From positions 1,240,001 to 1,304,000 of the forward strand of contig JALIRH010000044.1 of assembly GCA_023055505.1 (NCBI GenBank): a stretch of 64,000 nt of DNA, read 5' to 3'. Of this stretch, positions 1 through 12,700 are shown piece after piece. The position numbers and the translations under genes were made by a program. The notes under the pieces are model-generated. The model did not search any database. It was not told the origin of the DNA and was given only the letters and a program-made list of their open reading frames with translations. This DNA is from Callipepla californica brunnescens (taxonomy: Eukaryota > Chordata > Aves > Galliformes > Odontophoridae). How positions within the stretch are numbered: position 1 is the first letter of the stretch; every line of letters starts with the position of its first letter.

Positions 1-1716
1 GTAAGTAAATTCTAAAGACAAACATTACAACAGCTATTCCAGTGTAAATCGTGGTTTAAGTTTTCAGCCCCCACTGATGCCAACTCAGAGCAGCATGGGG
101 CAGTATGCAGGAGTAATTTAGCGAATCAAATAGCACCATACACTGAAGTTTCAAGAACATTAAAAACAAAAATAATTTGGCTCGATCAAGGAAGATGAAT
201 AGCTGCTTTCTGGATCTGTTTTACTCGCGCATTCTCGATTAAGGAGGTGATCTATTTTGAAATAATTAGTTAGGAAAGAATTTGGCATTAGCTCTAACTG
301 TGAAGGAGACACAATAGAATTGCAGATTAAATAGAGTATCTTATACCATAATTTTAAAGTAAATTTTGTGACAAGAAAAACACATCTAAATAGGCCTGAG
401 TAATAACAAGCCTGAACCTCATGATTTATAGATGAAAAAGATTCAGTACAGTACTGATCTAACCAAGATTTTAACACACTCTAGTTGTCTACACTTTAAA
501 ACAGAACAATTTCTTATTTTCCTATTATAAAGCTCCAAAGTATTTATCAGAAGTCTGGAAAAGTTTCTTAGCAGGATTTGAAAACCGCAATAAATTATGT
601 ATGATACAAATTATATTTCAATTTTCATGGGTACACTGAAACTTGCTACATCCAGAATGACTACTCCCATACAGAAAAGTAATTTAAAACCCAATAAACT
701 AAATAAGAATACAAGAAAAATATGTTCAGAGTAATAGTAATTAAATACGGGTGTAAACAGTAGGAGGAGGAAGAGAATTCTCTGCCTCCTGAGAAACACA
801 AACTGAGACTACACAGCTTAAATTCAAAACAAAAGAATTAAGATGAACAATTAAGTAAAGGTTATTAAAAACAAGAATACAATGACTTTCACTTTCAAGA
901 AAGTTTTTCTAAAAAGGACCAGAAGTATCTTCTTGCAAAATATAACTTTTAATCTTCAGAGGACAGTTCTGCTAACAGTACTAACTTTTATTAGTATGCA
1001 TTTATAGTATGCTTTTATTAGTATGCATTTACTTCATTGGGAAAACGGTAATAACATTTTTAGTAAATTATAACTTACTACCAGTTTATATTTGGGTGCA
1101 AGACCACTAATAGATTATATTTCGATCTTACAAACACGTTAAAGCTACATAAGTGCTAAAGAGCATCGCTATTTATCCATAGTGTTCGTGTGACTGCTGT
1201 CATTCACACTACAGCTTTCAGAACACATGTATGAATTACAGCACCTTAATTACCTGAGAAATAAAAAAGATGAAGCGTTCCCACCATGTGATGTCCTATT
1301 ATTAAAAGTATTAAAAAGTAACATTAGCAGAGCACTTTTTTTTTTAAGCTCTCAAAGATTTCTTTTCCCCTCGTGACATTCTTTATGTTCTTTAGCTAAC
1401 TGAAAATCCTTTTGCAGAGATGAGCTTACTGACTATAGAATGCACATCACTATTGGAGGAACACAGCAAAAATTGACAGCAGTTAGGCAAGACACACTGG
1501 CTAACAAGTCAAAAGTCCCCAAAAATGGATTGGAACCTTCAAATACTTCGAAAACTGTGGAGCTGGGGATTCTTATTTCTGTCTTTGCTTTGCCTTGTAC
1601 GCACAGGCTGGCAGAACAACTGCTAACTAGTTTGTGTGTTGAACTTATTTTGATGTGACAACTCCTGGGAGCATCCTATCCAAAACACTGAGAAGAGACA
1701 GAATCTAGAAAAGCTC
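1..1716. other. AT-rich sequence, nothing recognised
   Basis: Only short chance ORFs. It would be intergenic or 3' flank if the minus-strand exon at 1860-1919 is real. Confidence 0.4.
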
Positions 1717-1722
1717 TTTATT
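1717..1722 (-). terminator. Minus-strand AATAAA poly(A) signal
   Basis: TTTATT on the + strand reads AATAAA on the minus strand, about 140 nt downstream of the candidate stop at 1860. It could be chance in AT-rich DNA. Confidence 0.3.
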
Positions 1723-1859
1723 TATGTGCCAGACCAAATGTACCAGCTTTCTTACCCAAACGCTATGAAAATTACCTCCCGGTAAATCTAACTGCACGCT
1801 GCAAAACATTTTTCTTTCAAGGTGTCTTTGCAACCTATTTGGTGATGAACTGAACTCTG

Positions 1860-1919
1860 TTAAGCCAGGCCTTGCTTACAGCACAGCGTGAGGCTCTCGT
1901 TGAAGAGCACGGCGGCCTT
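1860..1919 (-). CDS. Candidate terminal coding exon of an unidentified minus-strand gene
   Basis: Reading the minus strand, a pyrimidine-rich GTTTTAG acceptor at 1920-1926 precedes KAAVLFNESLTLCCKQGLA and a TAA at 1860-1862. Codons are G/C-ending (GCC GCC GTG CTC TTC AAC GAG), unlike the AT-rich surroundings. A minus-strand AATAAA lies at 1717-1722, about 140 nt past the stop. I do not recognise the peptide. Upstream exons were not found with certainty: a donor at 2378 exists, but its phase-0 frame hits a stop near 2466 with no ATG. It could be a lncRNA exon. Confidence 0.3.
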   Translation of the reverse strand, partial: KAAVLFNESLTLCCKQGLA

Positions 1920-2399
1920 CTAAAACAAAAGAATACAAAGCAATATACCATAGCAGCTGTAATTTAAAGCAGGTTTAGGAGGAAAACTTCACATTTAAGT
2001 GTAAGAAATTCCAATTCATCTGTTCTTCAGAGGTGATATGTGAGAACTTGTGGTCCTCTCAAGAAACGCAGCTCATGGTGGCACTAGGTCACCCTCATCA
2101 GCTGAGAGCTGCTCTGTGGTCTGGAGCTTTCCCTCAGATTAAAACACTTCAGGGCTAAAAGTTCTGCCTCCTCTCACACACATTTCTTCGTCCATTTCCA
2201 GAACACGCAAATCCCAACTGCATCTGAGAAAAAACGGTTTCACACGAGCGGGCAGCGATCAAGTTAAAAGAGACGACCAATTTCTCAGAACAGCGTCTGT
2301 CTCCAAGCACACCCAGCCTCCTCCGCACGCTTCCTTCCTTCCTCCCTTCCTTCTATCCCAGCAGTGCCGGTGCAGTACCTCAGCACTGCAGCAGCGGCT

Positions 2400-3450
2400 C
2401 AGCCCCGTTCCTGCAGCCGGACACGCGGGACCAAAGGGGCACCCCTCAGACCCGGCTCTCCCTCAGGGTTCCCTTCAAGCCCCTACAGCCCCGCAATCCA
2501 CGGCCAGAAAACGTTTCGCTGAGGAAAGCACACCTATGCGCTTCCACCCACTCTACACAAAGCCGGAGAGCCGCACCGCGCCACAACGGCGCCACCCACA
2601 ACACGCACGCGCACCAGGCTTGCCCCCTGCGCGCAGGCGCTCCCCGCGCAGACGCAGCGCCGCGTCCCATCGGCCGCTCGGTCACACGCGCTGAACGGAG
2701 GACCGCCCGCCTCCAGCTCGCCGCGCATGCGCGCTGGGAGCCTGCCGGCCCGGCCGTGAGGAGCAGGCGCAATCCCCCCGCCGGCAAGCTGGCCGGCCGC
2801 TGCGCGTGCGCAGTCGAGACCCTTTCGGGAACGTTCTGTGCCGCCCGTCTCGCTCCAGCCTTCCTCTGCAAGGGAAATCCTGTCAGGGTACGGGCCGCCC
2901 GCAGCCCCGCTCCTCCCCGCCCCGGCGCCCGGGCCTTTCCCTGTTACCGCATCCTGCTGCAGCCCGCGCCCTGCTCCTCACGGCCCGGCCCCTCGCCGAC
3001 AGCCCGCCCCCCCCCCCCCCAGCTGTCAGGCCGCGACCTCCCCCTTTGCCCCCGTGTCTTCTTTTTCATTCCTCCTCTCGGCTCGGCGGTTTCCCGCCCA
3101 GTGCCCCGAGCCGGCCCGGCCTCGAGGCGTCCTCTGTGGAGCGGCGGCCATGGGCCCTCGGCCGCAGGGGGAGCTCCGCGCCCCGCCGGGGTCGGCCCCG
3201 CCGCGGTTAGCGCCCTGCTGCTCCGCCCGCCCGCACGCTGAGGTGCCGGCCCCGGCTCTTGCAGGTGCTCGGAGCTTCTCGTTGAGACGAGTTCCGGCTG
3301 CGGGAGCACGAGGGTTGAGCAGACCGCTCTGTGTCTGCCGGGAAGATCTTCACCCTCGTAGCGCTGCTGCGAGAGTTAGAAACCTGCTGCCTCTCCTCTC
3401 TGGTTCCTTTGGTCTCCTGGAGAGGAGAGGTGAGTCGTTGTCTTTCCGTC
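2400..3450. promoter_or_regulatory. CpG-island promoter of the DUSP11-like gene, possibly bidirectional
   Basis: A GC- and CpG-rich block in otherwise AT-rich DNA. It holds a perfect NRF1 palindrome GCGCATGCGC at 2723-2732, an NRF1-like TGCGCGTGCGCA at 2801-2812 and a C14 run near 3007-3020. A good donor, GAG then GTGAGT, at 3429/3430 would end a noncoding first exon that splices to 3633 or 3680. No TATA box is evident. Divergent transcription is suggested by the candidate minus-strand exon at 1860-1919. Confidence 0.7.
2723..2732. promoter_or_regulatory. NRF1 binding motif
   Basis: Perfect palindromic GCGCATGCGC inside the CpG island, typical of TATA-less housekeeping promoters. Confidence 0.6.
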
Positions 3451-3632
3451 TTGTACAGTAGCAACGGAGAACGTAGGGTAGCTTGCAAGCAGCAGAACGT
3501 TTTCAGGATGGCTTCCAGACGCGGCTGACTGCTTCATTTACTTTACCTTGAGTCAGCCCTGTGAAAATGCCCATTGATGGAGAAAGAGATAGGCACCGTG
3601 TTAACTGCGCGGTTCTCTCTCCTTTGCTGCAG

Positions 3633-3709
3633 TGCGCACTTTCACCGCTGTCTCCTGCTCTGCCTGCTCCTGCTTTCAGCATGGTAAAGAAGAACACTAT
3701 CCCAGAGGG
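3633..3709 (+). CDS. DUSP11: DUSP11-like first coding exon (UTR plus residues 1-10)
   Basis: A strong pyrimidine tract and CTGCAG acceptor at 3631-3632 opens a 77-nt exon. ATG is at 3681 and the exon ends GAGGG before GTAAGT at 3710. A second acceptor, TTTCAG, lies just before 3680 and would leave only one base before the ATG. The 48 nt from 3633 to the ATG are open in the same frame but have no ATG of their own, so translation most likely starts at 3681. The phase-2 end joins to the A at 9615 to make a Gly codon. Confidence 0.72.
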
Positions 3710-6700
3710 GTAAGTATCCCTCACACTAAGCGAGAGGCAGGAGCGGGCACAGCCCTGCCCATAGAGAAAGGGGCACTTACTGCCCCAGGCCCTTTCTTGC
3801 CACAAGAAAATCACTTCACTGTGTACTGCCAGGTAAGGTAGGTATCTTCTCCAAGACAGGAACAACACAACCCTTCATCCCGCAGGTAAGTATGATGCTC
3901 CAGCCTGTCTGAACATTCTCCATCATCAGCCAAATGCAGTCCCTTCTTCCTATCTCACGTCCCAGGTGTGTACTTACTTGGGGAAATGGAAGAGTAGCCC
4001 ATTCTGACTGCTCAGAGTAAGGAAGGAGCAGATGAGATGAGAGCAGATGGTTGCATGCACGCAGTCAAGGAACACACAGGTCCAGAAACATGTTATCCTC
4101 TTTCTTTTGTTTTTTGTTTTTACAATAAGATGACAAAAATGTTATCTTAGTGAAAATAAAAAGGCATAAGAGTGCATTATTCTACTTGCTTTCTGATGAC
4201 TTGCGTGGAAGTGCATATGGGCACCACAGAATCATTTCAAACAAATGTGGTCCTACTCTTCTGCTCTGTTTAAAAAAAGGGGAAAAAAAAAGGAAAAAAG
4301 TTGAAGGAAGTTCATGTTTCAAAGCTTAACCTGCGTGTTACTGCTGATATTAGAACAAACTTTGTGGTAGAAGGATGTGCTGAGATACAAAAGCTTGTTG
4401 TAATGGGATGATAACTTGAAATTGGTGTGATATTTTGGGGAAGGTGGACGTTAGCCAGGGGAACTTTACTGAGAGGAGCAACAATATACAATAAGTGTGT
4501 TTTCTTATAAAACATGCTGGCATAAAAGCAATGAACAGAAACAAGTGATAAGCAGATTTTTTTAAAGTAGCCTCTAGAAACTTGCATTTTTTTAATAGTA
4601 GGCAAACACAGAGATTAAAAAATAGAATAAAATTAAAAAAAAAAAAAACAACTATGTAAGCATTTATTATTAAAGTTTCTGTGAAAGTTCAGTTAGAACT
4701 TGAGCACAAAAAGTTATGCCGAAAGTGGGTTAGGCTTGCAAGCCATAATTGAGGAGGCCTGTAAGAATAATTACTGCTTGTTTTCATTGTACTTAGAAAT
4801 GATTACTAAAATGCTGTGAATGTATCAGGTACTCATTTTTCCCTTCTTTTTCCCACGGCATTTGAGCTTGGGGTGCTTCTAGGTTACGTGCATTTCTTCT
4901 GTAAATATGGAAGAAACAATGGAAGGTGCTTCTGGCTTCTCTGATTAGAAACTAACACCTGTGTATCTTTCAAGGCGAGGAACAGCTGCTTAACTGCTCC
5001 TAAAGCTAGTGTTATCATGTAACAAAGCTCATGATACTAAACTGCTCTCAGCTTTTTCAGATACTTTTTATTACTAGTAAGCAATCAGGCAAGGCATCCA
5101 CAGTATGAAGATTTTGGCAGTACAGGAGTTAAAGGACTTGTTGGACTGTCAGCGTCATGCAGCACTGCACTGATGTCATCCTTGTGCTACCACAGTATGT
5201 TGTAGTTCTTCACCATAAATTAGATGAGTAGACCAGGAAACAATAGTGATGAGCACTGGAAATTAAATGAAGGAGACCTAATTTTAATCTAGGTGCTGCT
5301 GGGCGTGCTGTCTGCTTGCCAAAGAAGGTGTTGTTGGAAGAAGTAAGATTGTGGTATGCTATAGCACTGAGACCATATGATATTTAACTATGGAAGTAAA
5401 ATCTAAATCATACCACGGTATTTTAATAATTGCAATCTAACACTTAACTTTCTTGGTAGCCTGGTAGCAGTTAAGCAATAGCCAACTTTTTTTAGGTTGT
5501 CTTTATTACTGCCTCCATTTTTTTATTCAGTTCTTCACAGTTTTAATCCAGATTCCTTTATGCTAATGAAAGCATAATTAATTAGGCTTTAGCTAGAGAT
5601 AGTAGAAATAAACAAGAAATAGTGGATTTTTAAGAATTGAGCAGGCTTTACAATACTAAGTCTGCAGTGCATGCATTGCAAACAGCAAGTTGCCTGTATG
5701 TAGGGGTTGTGTTATAGCACTGTGCAGCCTTGCTGAAATCAGAACTGTGAGTGTACTCAGCACCTGAAGAAGTACTAATGGCTGAAGTTGCCACCGGAGC
5801 TGCAGTACAAGTCTCATACCGTGTTCTTGTTCTTGGCTATCTGTTGCTTTCCCCTAGCTCAGAATGCTTGATGTTATGCTTTTTGCACAACCTCTGCTCC
5901 AGCAGAGAAGGGAGGAAATAGCCTGGAAGTACAATTTTCCATATTCTTTCGTAGCAAAAATCATTTATCCCTTTTCCCGGTAAAGTCTTGGAGCAAAACT
6001 AAGGTGTGCAGTATCCATTGCAGCCTCAAGCCCATAAATAGTGCTGTAGAGCTGATTCTGTAACAAAATGAGATTTAATGTAAGAGAGGGATTCAAGTAT
6101 CCTGCTCTGCTGCACTTTCCACCAGGGTCTGAAACGGTACTGTCTTTTGATAGTTGTGTGCTGTGGTGTTTTAGAGGAGAGTCAGCCACTAGAATGTGTT
6201 CAAGCTTTCTAATGAGCACAGAGTGCTGCGATGGTTTACAGAGTTACGCATGTGGTGCATCAGCATCCCAAATCCTACTGTGGGCATAATTTCATCAATG
6301 CAGGTTCTGTTCTGAAAAGCATCTGCAGATATGTAACATTATTTTATACTTCCCTTAGAGTCTAAAAAAACCCCAAAAACCTCCAGTCCTTGGATTGTTA
6401 CTATTATAAAGACAAGACTAAACGATTTCTACCTGTGCATTGTGAACACACTTTTAATAGGATCCATGAAGTTTGTTTTCAGACAGCAAATCCACGTGTT
6501 ACTGCACTTCTGAAATTTTTAGACAAAAAGCAAGACAGTAAAACAGTGCTTTCCATTTAAACAGAAATGGAACATTTAAACAGCGTCACAGTAGTTGTAA
6601 TGTTAGTTGGGAAGTGATGAAGACAAAACATAGAAAAGTGGGAAAGGTAAAGAATTAAACAATTCATTGTTCTTTGTTTCATTACCTTTCAGATGTTACT

Positions 6701-9700
6701 CTGCATGTATTCCATGGATTGTTTACCTATTTGAAAACTCACAGAAATAAAGTCATAATTAAAACCGTGTTGTGTGTGTGCAATATGTCACTTTCTATTT
6801 GAGTGCTATTCTCTCTTAAGTACTTCTCTATTAGAACAAATATGTTTTGGGTTTGTGGTTTTATATAGAGACCAGAAAAAAAACCTAATTACCATGCTGT
6901 TGATAAAAGCCTCTCAACTGTTTTGATGCAAACTTAAAGCAGAATTTGATCTGTGGCTCATTTACACGCATGAGGTTCAGAAGGGTGTTTGTCCTGGCTG
7001 CTTGTTTTATGAGAAGACCAGAAATAGCACAGATTGTATGGTAACAGTTTGCCTTAGAGGATGGCGAGTTACTGCCCGCATTTTGACAGCCACTGTGTTT
7101 CGTACAGAAGTTGTCATTTTCTTGCTGGTATGTCCATCTTTATTTGATTTTTTTAGCTGCAGTGTTTCACTGCAGTTCCATGTTAGACTGGTATCACAAC
7201 ATCTTTCTAATGAGACTGCTCTATGGCTGGAGCTGTCCCCTCTATAATGTAAGTGCCTAAATGTTCCTAATGCCTAGAAGCACGCGTTGTGTCTGTTTCT
7301 CAGTGAGTTGCCACTGGCTCTTTGAGGAAGCTTTTCGCTATCTTCTCATCTACTTTATGTCCAGCTCAGTGGTTTTTGCTCAAACCTTTTAATCACTGCT
7401 ACAGGAACGATGATGGCATTGAATCTTTGAAATAGGATTTTTAAGAAGTTTTTTTTATAATCATTTCTTCCTGATTTTTGGTTGCTTGGAATTTATGTGA
7501 ATCGCAGTAGATTTCCACTTACACAGTTTTCCAAGAGAAAGCTGGTTAAAGGCAACTTGAGTTTCTAACCTACAGCATCCAGCTGTCTCTCTTCATGAGC
7601 TGATAGGTCTTCTGTGGTTGGGTTACTTTACTTCTGCCTTCCTTCAAAATGTTTCTGAATGTGTCTATGTGAGTTTGGCTTTTGGCTGCTTGATGGTTGG
7701 ATCCCACTGCTGTAAAGCATGTTGTAAGTTTTGTTGGTTTTGCTACTAGTTTCTCTATTCCCAGAAGCAGCCTGTTTTCTGATTCTGCCTGTGAGTTTGA
7801 GAGCAAACATTTTTGATATAATTTCCTGAGTTATTAAAAATAGCCAGAGGCTGATAGTCAGGGTTAAACTTGATTTTCTCATTAATTCTAACAGCAGTTT
7901 AGATCAAATGTACGTCTAATAATGGTTCAGAGTATTCAGCATCTTTCTGAGATGATCACAGACTCACAGTGACTTATGATGTGAATGAGATAAAATTAAA
8001 CTATGCACAGGGTTGATTAAAGTTTTCTTTGGTACAATTTATCTTGCAGTCTGGATGTATACGTTGTGGGTTTTGGGAGGTTCAGTAGTATTTTCCGTAT
8101 GCTTATGCTGTTTGCGATCTTGGATCAATTCATGTTGACTTTATCTATGTCAAACCAGGAGGCATGTTGCAGGGAATGTGTCCTTCAGTCACAGATACAC
8201 TGGTGTCTCTGAGATGTGCTACATGAAGAATTTATTCAGTACAGTGTAAAATTAGTGAACACCATTTCTTTGTAACACAATTGTTAGAAATTGCTTTGGA
8301 ACTACTAATAATTTGATTGTTGTAACGTGTTACTGAAGGGATTTTCTACTATCAAACTATACTACTCTTTGTGTTTTTGAGAGTACCAAGAGAAAGAGTA
8401 GTGAAAAATGTTGCCCTGAAAAAGAAGCATATTATGAAGGAAATGTACTTGCAAAATCTAAAAGTTTTGTAATCCTTAATGAAAAGTAAACTTAGCATTT
8501 CATTGTCATCTAAATAATTTAAGTGAGGCTGTAACAACTTTCTGAGAGTGTTTGATTCAGCCAAGTTAAAAATTGATTCAGACACTGAAACAAATTTCTG
8601 GGAATTGTAATGTAAAACATGAGGGTTTTTTTTTACCTGTTGAGCTTTGTTCTGCTTTACTTTATGTTGGTGCTCCTTGTCTGTAAATGCTTCCCTAACG
8701 TTCTGAGGGAACAGTTTTCTAGAAGCTGAAAAAGAAAGGAAGGAAAAAGATTGTTTTGGAATATACTGTCAGTACCTCGAAACCACTTTGTGGAATAACT
8801 GCAGATTTGGGTACATAATTCTGCTGTGTGATAGCAGCCATGCATATTATCTGTAAGAAGTACTTTCTTTATGGTAGTGCTTTATGGAGAATGAATATTC
8901 ATTTTATTGTGACTCCTGATTTTATGCTTGCAAACAATAGGAGTGTCTTTGTGTAAGCTGTGTAGTGTGCTAAATAAGCACGCTAATATTCTTAGAGCAT
9001 CTCTAAGGCAGCTCCCTCTTTCATTTATCCCTGAAGAATGCTATGCTATTAGTTGTGTGCAAAGATCATAACAAAACAAATTCTTATGACTTCTAAAAGG
9101 ATGTTAATTGCTTGGTGAGACAGTCAGGTTACTGACAGAGGATGATTTTTTAGAAAGCTGATTTGATGTACATATAAGGCTTTAATTGGCCTTCTCAAAC
9201 TTCTGTGCATATCCATTGCAACTGCTTGCTTATGTGATCAGGAAATTTTGGAACTATTGGATTCTGCTTTTTGGAAATGTAAATCTTAATGCCTTACGCT
9301 AGTAGCTGTGTGGTCTGTCTTAGGCAGAAGTTAACTTGTGTCTTTACGATTGAAGAAGTTTTAAATAACCAATACATTAAATCTGTGCTAAGTATGACAG
9401 CACAGCTGTCTGCTATTTTACAAAGATATGAAGATATGAAGTAACTGTTATTACAGTTTTAAAGAAAAGGGTTTTGTATATGCTTCGTTTTACCAAAGTT
9501 TTAATCCAAAGAGGACGTAAGTTATTTTAGAAGCTTTACTTAGAGCTTCTAAGTGTCTTTTGTTGTCATTTGTTGTATAAAAATATTTTGAAATAAATAT
9601 TTATTTCGTTACAGATGGAGGAGTTTGACACCAGTTGGGCAGCCTATACCAGGAACTAGATTTATTGCATTCAAAGTACCTTTAAAAGGGGTATGTATAA

Positions 9701-12700
9701 ACAGTAACTGCACATTCTCTTTACTAAATACAATACAGAAGTAATTAAAAATAGCATTAATATTCATGCAAGCTCCAGGAAAGATTTGTGAAAAAATATT
9801 TTGTGTTCTTTAAATAAATCAGTCATCTACCATTGGCTTTATTTACATAACGGTCTTCATTTTTTTTTTCGTTCTTTTGATGTATGTATTTGGTGTCACT
9901 CTTTATCTTCTTATATATAGTCTCTAACAAATCAGTAAAATAGTTTGGTCACCAATTTAGTGGCATAAATTCAACATCTTAAGTAACATCATTTCATGAC
10001 TGTTAGAAGGAAAGTCTGATTATTACCATGGGAGGGGTTTGCAGTATGAATAACAGTATAGGCAGTATAAGCCATAATACCATTTTTCAGAGACGAAGCA
10101 CTTATTAAAATACACTTGCCACTGCAGTACTTTTAAAATTAAGAGATTTAGATTACTAGTAAGCTCCAGTGATATGGAGAAACACAGTATTATTTATTCT
10201 ATTAATGTGTTAGTAACTCCATTAGATTCCTAGTAACATGGAATAAAGTCTTAATCCAGTAAATACACTAAGCCAGATCTCTGAATTTTTTTGTGACAGA
10301 AAACAATGTGGAGTCTTCAGTTCTTTGGTGGATTGAGGTACACGGTTGCAAATTTTTCCTTCTGTATAAATTAACACAGATGCTGTGTAAATTAATTTGT
10401 ACAAGTTCTCACCAGATACACAGGAAAGAGAAGTTTCTAAGCTCTTTTAATATTCAGTGGCTAGACATAACCATAGCAGTTAAAAGTAAGTATTCTGCCT
10501 AAACTACTATGTACTGATTGCACTCTAGTATACATATAGTAAAAAAATAAAACTAATCTTCTGGCATATTAGTGCTCCTTACATTTTCATTCACCATTCA
10601 GTTCACTTCTTTTAGCAAAGACTGAAGTGGAATGCTCACAGGTTTTACTTCCTCAGGTGCTTTCCCAGCTTCAGTATGATGGTTTGGTTGCTTTGACACC
10701 AAAGGTCTTGGTCATACTCTTCATGATTTTAAAGGATAGTATAGTAGCCATGTGCCTTTCTCCCAAAGACTGCCAGAGGGCAGACCTACTTATCAGTGGA
10801 AATAACATTCAGAAGATTTGTAATTAGCTTGTCTGCTGTTAGAATGGGAGAGATTTTTTGCATCATCAGCTCCTGTAATTCCACCACCAATTTTTTGCAT
10901 AGACACACTGGTCTGGGCAGGATTTGTGCACTCCACGTAGTTCTAGTTGCCCATTGCTCTAGGTTTCAGAGGAAGGTACTGATTTTACCCTTCCCCTGTA
11001 AGTCTCTGATAGCCTGGAAGGAGCTCCACCAGAGATCATAAAAAGGGCAAGTGTACTCTGACAACTCCTGCTGAGTTTTTCTGAACATCTCAAACATTTT
11101 TTCATAACAGTTATATTTGCTATGTGATCAGTTGTTTACAGACATCTTATTTTTGTAAGATGTATTTCCACTTGATGTTAAGTGTGAGTTCACATAGTTC
11201 ACCTTCAAGTTCTGTCAGGTTAGTATTTGTCACCTCAAAGTTTGTAAATTCGGTTTCAAATGTTATTAAAAATCAGTTCTAAGTAATTTAGAGATAATTG
11301 GCTAGTCTTCGTTTTGTTTGGACTTAGCCTCCACTGTTTTTTCAGCAGCGGACCAATATTTGAAATACTCAGGAGTGAATACTTCTATGCACTTTCTACC
11401 CGACTGTTTCAGCACAAGCTTTCTAATCGTATTCCAGCTTTGATAGATAGGAATGTCCTGCTGTTCATTCTTTAATTAGAATTCCTCTCTCTGTTTCCAG
11501 ACTCAATTCAAAGTGCTTGCTAGCATCTTAGGTTAGAACCTGTACAGTCAAAAGATGGAATAGTTAGCTGCCCCATAGTGTCTGTGGTTCTGAGAGGTGT
11601 GTGGTCTGTGACTGCCTTTCCATTAGTTCTGAGTCCAGTCTACTTGAATTTCTTATTAACAAAGGAACTGAGAGGTGGTTGAGGCTGCTGCATCTGTTTT
11701 GCCACTGTATTGGTGGTGACAGAGCCTGTGTCAAAAGGCTCTCACAGTGGACAGCGCACTATTCAGAGAAAATCCAGTTTTGTGCACGAGGCATTTTCAT
11801 ACCTAGAGCGGAGAACACATTTCAAAAACCACAGCTACAATAGGGTGAGTAAACAATTTTCCCACTGTGTCTGTCAAATGAAATGAATTATTCATTACCC
11901 ACCAACGTGCCACTGTATTTTAGCCTTATTTAACATTTCTCAGTGCTAGGTGACATGCAAGTACTTTCTGCCAAGAGTTGAACCAGGAATAAAAATGCCT
12001 GTGTAATGTTTGTGGGGGGAGAGTTAAAGCCTTGAGTGTAAGTGAACTCTGGCATCACAGCTTCTGATGTTTTATGTGAAATGCTGTTCATGTTGTGCTG
12101 CTGTGTGGGACAAAAGAAGTTTTGGGGGAAGGGATTGCAGTGTTTGGGGTTTCCTTGTTCAGTCAGTTACTTAATCAGTACGTATGTAAAATTGCAGGGT
12201 TTTTGTCTATCAAATTAGTGCTTATTTGTTAACGTTGTGTAAGTGGAAGTTCCTCCACGTTTCCTTGCCTTCTCATTGGAACAGGAACAAATTTTTACTT
12301 TGTTTTTATTTGGTTCCTTTTAATCTGTATAAAACTTGGCAGTTACTTAATCAGTACGTATGTAAAATTGCAGGGTTTTTGTCTATCAAATTAGTGCTTA
12401 TTTGTTAACGTTGTGTAAGTGGAAGTTCCTCCACGTTTCCTTGCCTTCTCATTGGAACAGGAACAAATTTTTACTTTGTTTTTATTTGGTTCCTTTTAAT
12501 CTGTATAAAACTTGGATATGCTTTTGGTACTGTAAACATTCCATTTTGAAAACTGTTCTTTTCCCATTTAAATAAACAATATAATGAATGTCTTGTTATT
12601 AGAACTTAAAAAGCAAATGATCCTTTTGTTGTTATTGTAGGCAATTAACCAGAGGCTTACCCCAACCCAGAAATTCACACCAAAAGACTTAATTGCTGCA

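Noticed and set aside
1..6. GTAAGT at the very start of the window, like a splice donor
   Set aside because: The exon it would end lies outside the window, so nothing can be supported.
2446..3488. Several long overlapping ORFs on both strands in the first CpG island (up to 207 codons)
   Set aside because: Pro/Arg/Ala-rich frames open on both strands at once are expected in GC-rich DNA with few stop codons. None has a recognisable domain.
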